A DNA stretch of 64,000 nt from Jannaschia marina (lineage in GTDB: Bacteria; Pseudomonadota; Alphaproteobacteria; Rhodobacterales; Rhodobacteraceae). Within the stretch, counting starts at the first letter, position 1. Each line of letters begins with the position of its first letter. The notes beneath the pieces are model-generated. The model saw only the letters and a list, made by a program, of their open reading frames with translations, searched no databases and was not told where the DNA came from. The DNA lies in contig NZ_JABVAX010000002.1 of NCBI RefSeq assembly GCF_013404595.1, positions 62,001 to 126,000 on the forward strand. Direction: 5' to 3'. Position numbers and translations under genes: made by a program. Shown here one piece after another: positions 8,115 through 15,281 of this stretch.

Positions 8115-9170
8115 ATGGCAGGTGTCGAGCTTACGGAGGTCGTCAAACGCTACGGCGACGTGCAGGTCATGCATGGCGTCGACCTGACGATCGAGGAGGG
8201 CGAATTCTGCGTCTTCGTCGGCCCATCGGGCTGCGGCAAGTCCACGCTTCTGCGCATGATCGCGGGCCTCGAGGAGACGACCGAGGGCAAGATCGAGATC
8301 GGCGCGCGCGACGTGACGCGCGACGACCCCTCCCAGCGTGGCGTGGCGATGGTCTTCCAGACCTACGCGCTCTATCCGCACATGACGGTCTCCGAGAACA
8401 TGGGGTTCGGCCTCAAGATGAACGGCCATCCGAAGGCGGAGATCGACGAGAAGGTCTCCATGGCGAGCCGGATTCTGAAGCTCGACGAATATCTCAAGCG
8501 CAAGCCCGCCGCGCTCTCGGGCGGTCAGCGACAGCGCGTCGCCATCGGCCGCGCCATCGTGCGGGGGCCTGAGGTCTTCCTTTTCGACGAGCCGCTCTCG
8601 AACCTCGACGCGGAACTGCGGGTGGAGATGCGGGTGGAGATCGCCCGGCTCCACAAGGAGATCGGCGCGACGATGATCTACGTCACCCACGATCAGGTCG
8701 AGGCGATGACCATGGCCGACAAGATCGTCGTGCTGCGCGCCGGCCGGATCGAGCAGGTCGGCGCGCCGCTGGAGCTCTATCGCGACCCCGACAACCGCTT
8801 CGTCGCGGGCTTTATCGGCTCACCCTCGATGAACTTCCTCAACGGCACGGTGAAGGACGGCGCGGTCGAGGTGCCGGGTCTGAAGACCAGCGTGTCACCG
8901 CAGGTGACGCTGCCGTCGGACGGGACGGACGTGATCGTCGGGATGCGGCCCGAGCATTTGACCGTGGCTTCGGGTGACGTGCTGGGTGTCGATCTGACCG
9001 AGGCGCTCGGGGGGGTGTCCTACGCCTACCTGACCGCGGACACGGGCGAGAAGATCATCGTCGAGGAGCGGGGTGACATCCGCTCCAACGAGGGCGATCG
9101 CGTGACCGTTTCGATCGAGCCTGAGCGGATCATGCTCTTCGACGCGAACACGGAGCAGCGCATCCGGTGA
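8115..9170 (+). CDS. Sugar ABC transporter ATP-binding protein, UgpC/MalK type
   Basis: Cytoplasmic ATPase of the CUT1 importer, 351 residues. Walker A is GPSGCGKST (36-44), the signature LSGGQRQR lies near 134-141, Walker B is VFLFDEP and the switch His is in YVTHDQ. A C-terminal OB-fold regulatory region follows (GMRPEHL near 277). The start is ATG 8115 with GGGAGG upstream, overlapping the last codons of iclR by nothing more than five spacer bases. Being split from its permeases and paired with the regulator is a common arrangement in this family. The stop codon is buried in the first hairpin of the cluster that follows. Confidence 0.93.
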   Translation: MAGVELTEVVKRYGDVQVMHGVDLTIEEGEFCVFVGPSGCGKSTLLRMIAGLEETTEGKIEIGARDVTRDDPSQRGVAMVFQTYALYPHMTVSENMGFGLKMNGHPKAEIDEKVSMASRILKLDEYLKRKPAALSGGQRQRVAIGRAIVRGPEVFLFDEPLSNLDAELRVEMRVEIARLHKEIGATMIYVTHDQVEAMTMADKIVVLRAGRIEQVGAPLELYRDPDNRFVAGFIGSPSMNFLNGTVKDGAVEVPGLKTSVSPQVTLPSDGTDVIVGMRPEHLTVASGDVLGVDLTEALGGVSYAYLTADTGEKIIVEERGDIRSNEGDRVTVSIEPERIMLFDANTEQRIR

Positions 9171-9280
9171 AGGGCTTTCGTTGAAAGCCCTTCCGCGATC
9201 CTTCGCTGAAGGATCGAAGAGGCACCGGGACGTCTTCAGCGAAGACGTCGGAAAGGCTCTTCCCGCGAAGAGCCTTTTTT
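9169..9280. terminator. Cluster of four tandem hairpins, last one a Rho-independent terminator
   Basis: Four perfect stem-loops follow each other: 9169-9193 (11 bp, loop GTT), 9196-9216 (9 bp, loop GCT), 9229-9249 (9 bp, loop AGC) and 9252-9277 (11 bp, loop CCGC, followed by a T run to 9280). Stem sequences are unrelated, yet every left arm ends in TTC and every right arm starts with GAA. The first stem overlaps the stop codon of the transport ATPase gene. The final hairpin with its T run is a standard terminator; the role of the other three is unknown. Confidence 0.8.
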
Positions 9281-9286
9281 CTTGTC

Positions 9287-9306
9287 ACTTTCGTTTCTTT
9301 CGTTTC
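9287..9306. promoter_or_regulatory. Tandem TTTCGTTTC repeat, probable autoregulatory DeoR operator
   Basis: TTTCGTTTC occurs twice head to tail at 9289-9297 and 9298-9306, starting 41 bases before the DeoR-family gene. TTTCG-containing repeats are typical operators of DeoR-family proteins. The ten bases from 9287 (ACTTTCGTTT) match the half-site of the dyad at 10109-10137 in nine positions, which supports one protein binding both. Binding is inferred. Confidence 0.5.
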
Positions 9307-9329
9307 TTCTCGCCGCGGGAGGAGCAAAG

Positions 9330-10091
9330 GTGCTCACGCGGCGACAGCAGAAGATCCTCGCGCTCATCGAGGCGCGTCAGCGCGTGCGGGTCGAGGATCT
9401 CGCGACCGATTTCGCCACCACGCCGCAGACCATCCGCAAGGATCTGCAGGCGCTTGAGGCGCTCCACCATGTGGTGCGCTTCCACGGGGGCGCGACAGTG
9501 GTGGGCGGTGTGGAATACACGGCTCCGGCGCAGCGTGCGACCACGGCCGCGCCCGCCAAGCGCGCCATCGGCCGCGCGGTGGCGGCGCGGGTGCCGCAGA
9601 CTTGTGCGGTCTTCCTCAACGCGGGGACGACCACGGCGCAGGTCGCACGCGCCCTGGCTGGCCACCGGCAATTGCGCGTGATCACCGACAACGTCGATCT
9701 GGCTGCCGACATGCGCGGTTTCGCGGGGGTGGAGGTCATCGTCCCGGGCGGGGCCGTGCGGCGCAGCGACGGCGCGATCCTCGGTGCGGAGGCCGTCGAC
9801 TACATCCGTCAGTTCCGCGTCGATTTCGCGCTCATCGGGGCGGCCGCCCTGTCGGAAGATGGCACCTTGCTCGACTTCGATCTTGCCGAGGTGCAGGTCT
9901 GTCGGGCGATGATGGCTCACGCACGGCACGTCATCCTCGCCCTCGACGCGGGCAAGTTCGGCCGGAGCGCGCCGGTCCGGCTCGGACATCTGGGCGACAT
10001 TCACACGCTTGTCACCGAGGACGTGTCTTCGGCATGGGTGCGCGCGCTTTGCGCGCGGCACGAGGTGGAGTTGATTCCGGCCGGTGGGTGA
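9330..10091 (+). CDS. DeoR/GlpR-family transcriptional regulator
   Basis: 253 residues: DeoR helix-turn-helix at the N-terminus (RQQKILALIEARQRVRVEDL then TTPQTIRKDLQAL) and the DeoR sensor domain with FLNAGTTTAQVARAL, TDNVDLA and the GPR-like phosphosugar pocket. It probably represses the TRAP transporter genes 78 bases downstream and responds to a phosphorylated sugar. The start chosen is GTG 9330, preceded by GGGAGGAG; a longer frame opening at 9282 begins inside the terminator tail and has no ribosome site. The E. coli sulfoquinovose regulator CsqR belongs to the same family, which matters for the locus downstream. Confidence 0.9.
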   Translation: MLTRRQQKILALIEARQRVRVEDLATDFATTPQTIRKDLQALEALHHVVRFHGGATVVGGVEYTAPAQRATTAAPAKRAIGRAVAARVPQTCAVFLNAGTTTAQVARALAGHRQLRVITDNVDLAADMRGFAGVEVIVPGGAVRRSDGAILGAEAVDYIRQFRVDFALIGAAALSEDGTLLDFDLAEVQVCRAMMAHARHVILALDAGKFGRSAPVRLGHLGDIHTLVTEDVSSAWVRALCARHEVELIPAGG

Positions 10092-10100
10092 TGTCTGCTG

Positions 10101-10137
10101 TTGACAGGTACTTTCGATTACGCCGAAATCGAAAGTA
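10101..10137 (+). promoter_or_regulatory. Promoter-like TTGACA with 11+11 bp palindrome, probable DeoR operator of the TRAP genes
   Basis: A TTGACA box at 10101-10106 is followed by a perfect inverted repeat, TACTTTCGATT at 10109-10119 and AATCGAAAGTA at 10127-10137, with a 7-base spacer. It ends 31 bases before the dctQ start, the place expected for an operator that blocks the promoter. The half-site shares ACTTTCG(A/T)TT with the tandem repeat upstream of the DeoR-family gene. It could also form an RNA hairpin, but there is no T run after it. Confidence 0.55.
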
Positions 10138-10168
10138 GCGCGCCTTTCGGGGTGCGCAGGGAGGAAGA

Positions 10169-10747
10169 ATGACGCCAGTGCTTGCGATCCTGCGGTACCT
10201 GGGGGCAGCGAATGCCGCCGTACTTGCGCTCGGGCGCTGGCTCGGCGTGGGCTTCATGGCGCTCATGGTCGTCTTCATCCTGATCCAGGTCTTCTGGCGC
10301 TACGTCCTATCGAATCCGCTGCCCTGGCCCGAGGAGGCGGCGCGGTTCCTGATGCTCTGGCTGATGATCGTCGCGCCGACGGCGCTGCGCCGCGGCGGTT
10401 TCGTGGCGATCGACATGGTGCAGCTCGTCCTGCCCCGCGCCGTCGGGGCTTCGCTCAACCTGTTCCTCATGGCGATCTCGCTCCTCGTCCTCGTCGTCGC
10501 GGCGCAGATCGGCTGGTCCGAGGTCACGGGCTTCTCGGGCAAGTTTAAGACCTCCGCGCTCTACTATCCGACCGGCGACGGATGGGAGAAGATGCCGCGC
10601 AGCTGGATGATGGCGTCGCTCCTCGTCGGCGTCTGCATGATGATCGCCGTGATGGTCGAGCTGATCGGGCGGCAGATCGTCGTCCTCCTCGGCCGTGGAG
10701 ACGCGCTCGATCCGATCCCCGAGTCGGCGACCGTGGGAGCCGAGTGA
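10169..10747 (+). CDS. dctQ: TRAP transporter small membrane subunit DctQ
   Basis: 192 residues with four predicted membrane segments, the size and topology of DctQ subunits, which sit beside the large subunit and pass on substrate from the periplasmic binding protein. Recognisable pieces are the QVFWRYVLSNPLPWPEEAARF stretch (conserved Trp-Pro-Glu-Glu) and LMLWLMIVAPTALRRGGF. GGGAGGAA precedes the ATG at 10169. The stop overlaps the start of the large subunit by one base (TGATG), so the two are coupled. TRAP systems import organic acids, including sulfonates, using ion gradients. Confidence 0.92.
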   Translation: MTPVLAILRYLGAANAAVLALGRWLGVGFMALMVVFILIQVFWRYVLSNPLPWPEEAARFLMLWLMIVAPTALRRGGFVAIDMVQLVLPRAVGASLNLFLMAISLLVLVVAAQIGWSEVTGFSGKFKTSALYYPTGDGWEKMPRSWMMASLLVGVCMMIAVMVELIGRQIVVLLGRGDALDPIPESATVGAE

Positions 10748-12039
10748 TGCTGGTCTGGTTCCTGCCGCTCTTCCTCGTGCTCCTGATGATCGGCCTGCCG
10801 GTCTTCTTCGCGCTGCTCGCGGCCCCCGGCGTGCTGCTCTGGGCGAACGGACAGGAGAGGGATCTCGTCCTGCTCTACCGGAACACATACAACGGGATGG
10901 ACAGTTTTCCGCTGATGGCGATCCCCTTCTTCATGCTCGCCGGCGAGATGATGAACCGGGGCGGCATCACGCTGCGCCTCGTCGAGTTCGCACAGGCGAT
11001 GGTGGGGCATTTCCGGGCGGGCCTCGCGCAGGTCAACATCCTGTCGTCCATGCTCTTCGCCGGCCTTTCCGGCTCTGCGGTCGCCGACACCTCCGCGCTC
11101 GGCTCGATGCTCATCCCGGCGATGGAGAAGGAGGGCTATACCCGCCGCTTCGCCGCCGCCGTCACAGCCGCCTCCTCGGTGATCGGGCCGATCATCCCGC
11201 CCTCGGGCATCATGATCATCTACGCTTACGTCATGGAGCAATCGGTCGCCGCGCTCTTCCTTGCGGGGATCGTGCCGGGCATCCTCGTGGGCACGGGGCT
11301 CATGGTCGTGACCAACATGATCGCGCGCCGCACGCCCGAGACCATGCCTGCGCTCAAGCCGCGGGCAAGCTGGGGCGAGAAAGGGCAGGCTTCGCTCAAG
11401 GCGTTCTTCCCGCTCCTGACGCCGGTCATCATCCTCGGCGGCATCCTCGGGGGCATCTTCACCCCGACCGAGGCCTCCGCCGTGGCCGTGGCCTATGCCG
11501 CCGTGGTCTCGCTCTTCATCCTGAAGGAGATGACCTGGCGCGACCTGCCCGATGTGCTGGGCAAGGCCGCGCTGATCTCCTCGGTCGTTCTCCTCCTCGT
11601 GGGGGCGGCGCTTGCCTTCAAGACGGTCGTGGCGCTCAGCCATGCGCCCGAGGCGCTGGCCGCCTTCATCCTGTCGCTCAGTGAGAACCCCCTGCTGCTC
11701 CTGCTGCTCATAAACCTGCTGCTCTTCATCGTCGGCATGTTTCTCGACGCAGGACCGGCGATCATCATCCTCGGGCCCATCCTCGGCCCGATCTTCACCT
11801 CGCTCGGCGTCGATCCGGTACACTTTGCCATCATCATGTCGGTCAACCTGACCGTCGGCCTTGCCACGCCGCCGATGGGACTTGTCCTCTTCGTCGCCTC
11901 CTCGGTATCGGGTGAGCGGGTCGAGACCATCGCACGCGCCATCTTGCCGTTCCTTGCCGTGGAGATCTTCGTGATCGGGCTGATCACTTACGTGCCGGCG
12001 ATTTCGCTCGCCGTGCCGCGCTTCTTCGGCTTCCTGTAA
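10747..12039 (+). CDS. dctM: TRAP transporter large membrane subunit DctM
   Basis: 430 residues, about twelve hydrophobic segments, the channel-forming subunit of a TRAP transporter. Family signatures visible are FPLMAIPFFMLAGEMMNRGG, FAGLSGSAVADTSALGS and SSVIGPIIPPSG, plus NLTVGLATPPMG in the C-terminal half. The start ATG 10747 overlaps the dctQ stop. A longer frame starting at 10582 runs through dctQ and is not real. It functions with DctQ and with the binding protein encoded 29 bases downstream. Confidence 0.94.
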   Translation: MLVWFLPLFLVLLMIGLPVFFALLAAPGVLLWANGQERDLVLLYRNTYNGMDSFPLMAIPFFMLAGEMMNRGGITLRLVEFAQAMVGHFRAGLAQVNILSSMLFAGLSGSAVADTSALGSMLIPAMEKEGYTRRFAAAVTAASSVIGPIIPPSGIMIIYAYVMEQSVAALFLAGIVPGILVGTGLMVVTNMIARRTPETMPALKPRASWGEKGQASLKAFFPLLTPVIILGGILGGIFTPTEASAVAVAYAAVVSLFILKEMTWRDLPDVLGKAALISSVVLLLVGAALAFKTVVALSHAPEALAAFILSLSENPLLLLLLINLLLFIVGMFLDAGPAIIILGPILGPIFTSLGVDPVHFAIIMSVNLTVGLATPPMGLVLFVASSVSGERVETIARAILPFLAVEIFVIGLITYVPAISLAVPRFFGFL

Positions 12040-12068
12040 GAACCGGTCCAATAAGGGAGAGAGACCAC

Positions 12069-13124
12069 ATGAAACTGACGAATATCCTGAAGGCCGGGGC
12101 GCTCGCCGCTCTCGTCGCCCTGCCTGCCGCCGCGCAGGAGATCACCATTCGCGCCACAGCCAACTCGAACGAGAACGACGAGGACTACGACGGGCTCGTC
12201 GTCTTCAAGAACTACGTCGAGAACGCCTCGAACGGCGCGATCACGGTGGAACTCTTCATCGGGACGCAGCTGTGCTCGAACGGGGCGGAGTGTCTGCAAG
12301 GCGTGGCCGACGGCTCGATCGACGTCTTCGTCACCACTTCGGGCGGGGCCGCCGGCATCTTTCCCTACGTGCAGATCTTCGACCTGCCCTACCTGATGGC
12401 CGACGACCGTATCGCGGAAGAGGTTCTGACGGCCACCGACCTTGTTCCGCAGTTGCGCGCCAAGGCGCTCGAGGACTCGGGCGACGCAATCCGGATCATG
12501 ACCGTCGGCAACACCGGCGGCTGGCGCAACTTCGCCAACACCCAGCGCCGGGTGGAGGTGCCGCCCGACCTCGAGGGCCTCAAGATCCGCACGGTCGTGG
12601 CCGACCTGCCGCAGGAGCTGGTGCGTGCGCTTGGCGCTTCGCCCACGCCGATCCCGTGGCCGGAGCTCTTCACCTCGTTCCAGACGGGCGTGGTCGAAGG
12701 CTCGAAGAACGGCATCACCGACATCATGGGCATGAAGTTCCCCGACGCGGGTCTGCAGTACGTCACGCTCGACGGGCATGCCTACATGGCCGCCATCTGG
12801 GTGATGAACAATCAGAAGTTCCAGGAGATGGACGACGACATGAAGCGCGTCATCGTCGACGGCTTCAGCGCGCTGCAGCAGGCGACCTTCGCCAGCCCGA
12901 AGCGCAAGTCGATCCAGGCCTATGAGGAATTCGTGGCCGGCGGCGGCGACCTCTACGTGCCCACGCCTGAGCAGAAGCAGGCCTTCCAGGAGGCGGCCGC
13001 GCCGGTCTACGACTGGTTCGCCTCGAACGTCGACGGCGGAGAGGAGATGCTGGCGAACTTCCGCGCCGCCATCGCCGAGGCCGAAGAGACGGTGGGGGCC
13101 CGGCGCGACGCCGAGCTCAACTGA
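12069..13124 (+). CDS. dctP: TRAP transporter periplasmic substrate-binding protein DctP
   Basis: 351 residues with a signal peptide ending near AAAQE (residues 18-23). The mature part is a DctP-family binding protein: GLKIRTVVAD near 175 carries the Arg that in this family forms a salt bridge to the carboxylate or sulfonate of the ligand, followed by PTPIPWPELFTSFQTGVVEG. AAGGGAGAGAGACC lies before the ATG. Ligand is not readable from sequence. Neighbours suggest an acidic sugar or sugar sulfonate. The C-terminus is acidic (AEAEETVGARRDAELN). Confidence 0.93.
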   Translation: MKLTNILKAGALAALVALPAAAQEITIRATANSNENDEDYDGLVVFKNYVENASNGAITVELFIGTQLCSNGAECLQGVADGSIDVFVTTSGGAAGIFPYVQIFDLPYLMADDRIAEEVLTATDLVPQLRAKALEDSGDAIRIMTVGNTGGWRNFANTQRRVEVPPDLEGLKIRTVVADLPQELVRALGASPTPIPWPELFTSFQTGVVEGSKNGITDIMGMKFPDAGLQYVTLDGHAYMAAIWVMNNQKFQEMDDDMKRVIVDGFSALQQATFASPKRKSIQAYEEFVAGGGDLYVPTPEQKQAFQEAAAPVYDWFASNVDGGEEMLANFRAAIAEAEETVGARRDAELN

Positions 13125-13130
13125 CGCGAG

Positions 13131-13152
13131 GGCGGGGCCGCCGGGCCCCGCC
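13131..13152. terminator. Strong GC hairpin between convergent dctP and chemoreceptor genes
   Basis: GGCGGGGCC at 13131-13139 pairs with GGCCCCGCC at 13144-13152 around a GCCG loop. It lies just after the dctP stop and three bases before the 3' end of the convergent gene, so it can act for both strands. There is no T run. Confidence 0.5.
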
Positions 13153-13154
13153 GG

Positions 13155-14723
13155 TCAGGCGGCGCGCCCGTCGCCCGGGCGCGACGTCGTCATCGGTTTC
13201 CCCGGCGCATCCGCCGGGCGACCGAGATCGAAACCCTTCAGCAAGTCCGTGAGGCTCTGCGTCGCCGTGGTGAGATCACGCGCCAGCGACACGCCCGCCT
13301 CCGCCGCTTCGACATTGCGCGTCATCGAGTGAGACATCGCAGCCATGGTCGTTTCAACAGCGCCGAACCGCTCCGACTGCACGGCATTGCCGTCGATGAT
13401 CTGGTCGAAGACAGTGCGGATTCCGGCGAGACTGTCTTGCAGCTCGTCAAGCATCCGCTGGGTGGCCGCCGTACTTTCACGCCCGTCGGCGACCCGTTCT
13501 GCGTTCCGCGCGACGACCCGGCGGATCTCCTCCGCCCCCTGCGTCACGCGGGTCGCGAGCGAGCGTACCTCCGTCGCGACCACGGCGAAGCCGCGCCCCG
13601 CCTCGCCGGCGCGCGCGGCCTCGACCGCGGCATTGAGCGACAGCAGATGGGTCTGGTGCGCGAAGGTGTCGATGAGGTCCGTCAACCGCTGGACGTCGGC
13701 GCTGCCGTCGGCGATCCGTCCCATCGTTTCGGTCACGTCGAGCATTCCCGTGCCCGCGTCGCCCGCCGCTTCGGCGATACCGTCGAGGGCGGTCCGCGCC
13801 GTATCGGCCGCGTCCCTGTTGGCCGTCAGCGCGTCGCGCAGACCCGTAGCCCCCTCCGTGAACACGTCGATGTGGGTCTGTTCGGCCAGGGAACGGTCGC
13901 GCAGCGCCCCGGCTTGCCGGTCGAGTACGTCCGACGCGCGTGTGATCTCGGCCGCGACGGTCTTGATCCGGGACAGAACACCCGAGGTCGCGTCGATGGA
14001 CTGCCGGATGTTGTCCTGCAACAGGCGGAAGTCGCCTTCGAAAGTCCCCTCCATCCGGGCGGACAGTTGCCCGCGCGCGAGGCCGTCGAGCGCGCGCATC
14101 GCGGCCCCGATCCCGGTGTGCAGCGTTTCCATCAGCGCGTTGAGGTCCACCCCGATGGCCGCCAGCCGCGGATCGTCCAGCGCGCTGTCGACACGGCCGG
14201 AGAGGTCGCCGGCCTGCGCGCCCCGCACGACGGCCCCGAGTGATTGCTGCAGTTGCCGCTCGAGGCCCGCGCGTTCGCGCAGGCTGCGTTCCCGCTCGAT
14301 GTCGTCGAAGGCCCGGAACATGCCCATCAGAGCGCGGTTCATCGCCGCGAGGAAGTTGCCCGCGCCCTCCGCGCCGAGGCCGAGGTATCTCTGCGTTCGC
14401 TCCAGGAGCGAGCTCAGCATCAGGGTCTGGAGACGCTGATGATCGGTCGAAAACGCCTCGAAGGTCGTCCCGCGCGCGACCATCGCGTCCGCTACGAATC
14501 TGTAGTGAGCACGGCAATCGTCGCTGTCGGGATCGAGGAAGCTGACGCGAACCCTGTTGTAGGACATGGCGACCGATTCCTCCGGCACCTCCTCCCGCGG
14601 GACGCCGAAGGAATCGGACATCACGGTCAGGATATGGTCCCGCAGGTCGAGATCGCACAGCGCGAAGATCTCCTCGGGTGTATGTGGCTGTTTCGCGCGG
14701 GCGAACTCGGGCAGGATCGACAT
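13155..14723 (-). CDS. Cytoplasmic methyl-accepting chemotaxis protein
   Basis: 522 residues and no membrane segment, so a soluble receptor. The N-terminal 150 residues are predicted helical; I do not recognise the domain with certainty, and a globin-like sensor is possible but unproven. Two HAMP-like stretches follow (about 165-270; GDLSGRVDS and GQLSARMEG). The signalling hairpin tip is [20 protein letters not shown] followed by [15 protein letters not shown]. There is no C-terminal CheR-docking pentapeptide. It is convergent with the TRAP operon and may steer movement toward the same substrate, which is a guess from position. No che genes are present in the window. Confidence 0.88.
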   Translation of the reverse strand: MSILPEFARAKQPHTPEEIFALCDLDLRDHILTVMSDSFGVPREEVPEESVAMSYNRVRVSFLDPDSDDCRAHYRFVADAMVARGTTFEAFSTDHQRLQTLMLSSLLERTQRYLGLGAEGAGNFLAAMNRALMGMFRAFDDIERERSLRERAGLERQLQQSLGAVVRGAQAGDLSGRVDSALDDPRLAAIGVDLNALMETLHTGIGAAMRALDGLARGQLSARMEGTFEGDFRLLQDNIRQSIDATSGVLSRIKTVAAEITRASDVLDRQAGALRDRSLAEQTHIDVFTEGATGLRDALTANRDAADTARTALDGIAEAAGDAGTGMLDVTETMGRIADGSADVQRLTDLIDTFAHQTHLLSLNAAVEAARAGEAGRGFAVVATEVRSLATRVTQGAEEIRRVVARNAERVADGRESTAATQRMLDELQDSLAGIRTVFDQIIDGNAVQSERFGAVETTMAAMSHSMTRNVEAAEAGVSLARDLTTATQSLTDLLKGFDLGRPADAPGKPMTTSRPGDGRAA

Positions 14724-14792
14724 CTGGCGGCCTCGGCCTTGCGGGCATGGCGGCCTGCCTACCGCGCAAAGGTGAAAGCCCGCTTAACCCGG

Positions 14793-15260
14793 CTAGCGGA
14801 ACGGATACATCCAGACCTTGTAGTCATCGACAAGCTCGTGCGCCTTGGCGATCTCCTCCGGCGTCATCTTCTTGACGACCTCTTCCTGACTGATCGCCGC
14901 GTCCGGATCGCCGCCGATGGCCGAGAGCGCGTACCACATGTACGCGCGGACAAGGTCCGATGCCGGCATCCCGAGGCCGACCTCGTAGTACCAGCCGACG
15001 CCGGACTGCGCACCCGGGTGACCCTTCATGGCCGCGCGCAGATACCACTCGAAAGCGCGGATCTCGTCCCGCCCGACGCCGAGCCCGAGCGCATACATGA
15101 CCCCGATCAGCTCCTCGGCTTCGGCGTTGCCCGACCGGGCCGCGGGCCAGAGCGCGTCGCGCGCCTCCTCGAAGCGACCCGCGTCCATCAGATCGCGCGC
15201 CTCCTCCAGGTCGGCCAGCGCTGGCGTCGCGAGGCACAGCATCATGGCAAGGTATTTCAT
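14793..15260 (-). CDS. Sel1-repeat exported protein
   Basis: 155 residues with a signal peptide (MKYLAMMLCLATPALA, cleavage near 16). Two to three Sel1/TPR-like repeats follow: EELIGVMYALGLGVGRDEIRA, WYLRAAMKGHPGAQSGVGWYYE and YMWYALSAIGGDPDA. Such proteins act as protein-binding scaffolds in the periplasm; the partner is unknown. Start ATG 15260 has GGAGAAACC upstream on its strand. It diverges from the di-heme protein gene, and its promoter must overlap the beginning of that gene. Confidence 0.82.
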   Translation of the reverse strand: MKYLAMMLCLATPALADLEEARDLMDAGRFEEARDALWPAARSGNAEAEELIGVMYALGLGVGRDEIRAFEWYLRAAMKGHPGAQSGVGWYYEVGLGMPASDLVRAYMWYALSAIGGDPDAAISQEEVVKKMTPEEIAKAHELVDDYKVWMYPFR

Positions 15261-15281
15261 CGGTTTCTCCTCGGGCTGACA

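Noticed and set aside
10109..10137. Terminator after the DeoR-family gene
   Set aside because: The palindrome has no T run and lies just before dctQ beside a TTGACA box; an operator is the better reading.
14244..15281. N-terminal extension of the di-heme protein by about 346 codons
   Set aside because: It is antisense to the chemoreceptor and Sel1 genes and shows no recognisable domain; the heme protein itself begins near 15282.
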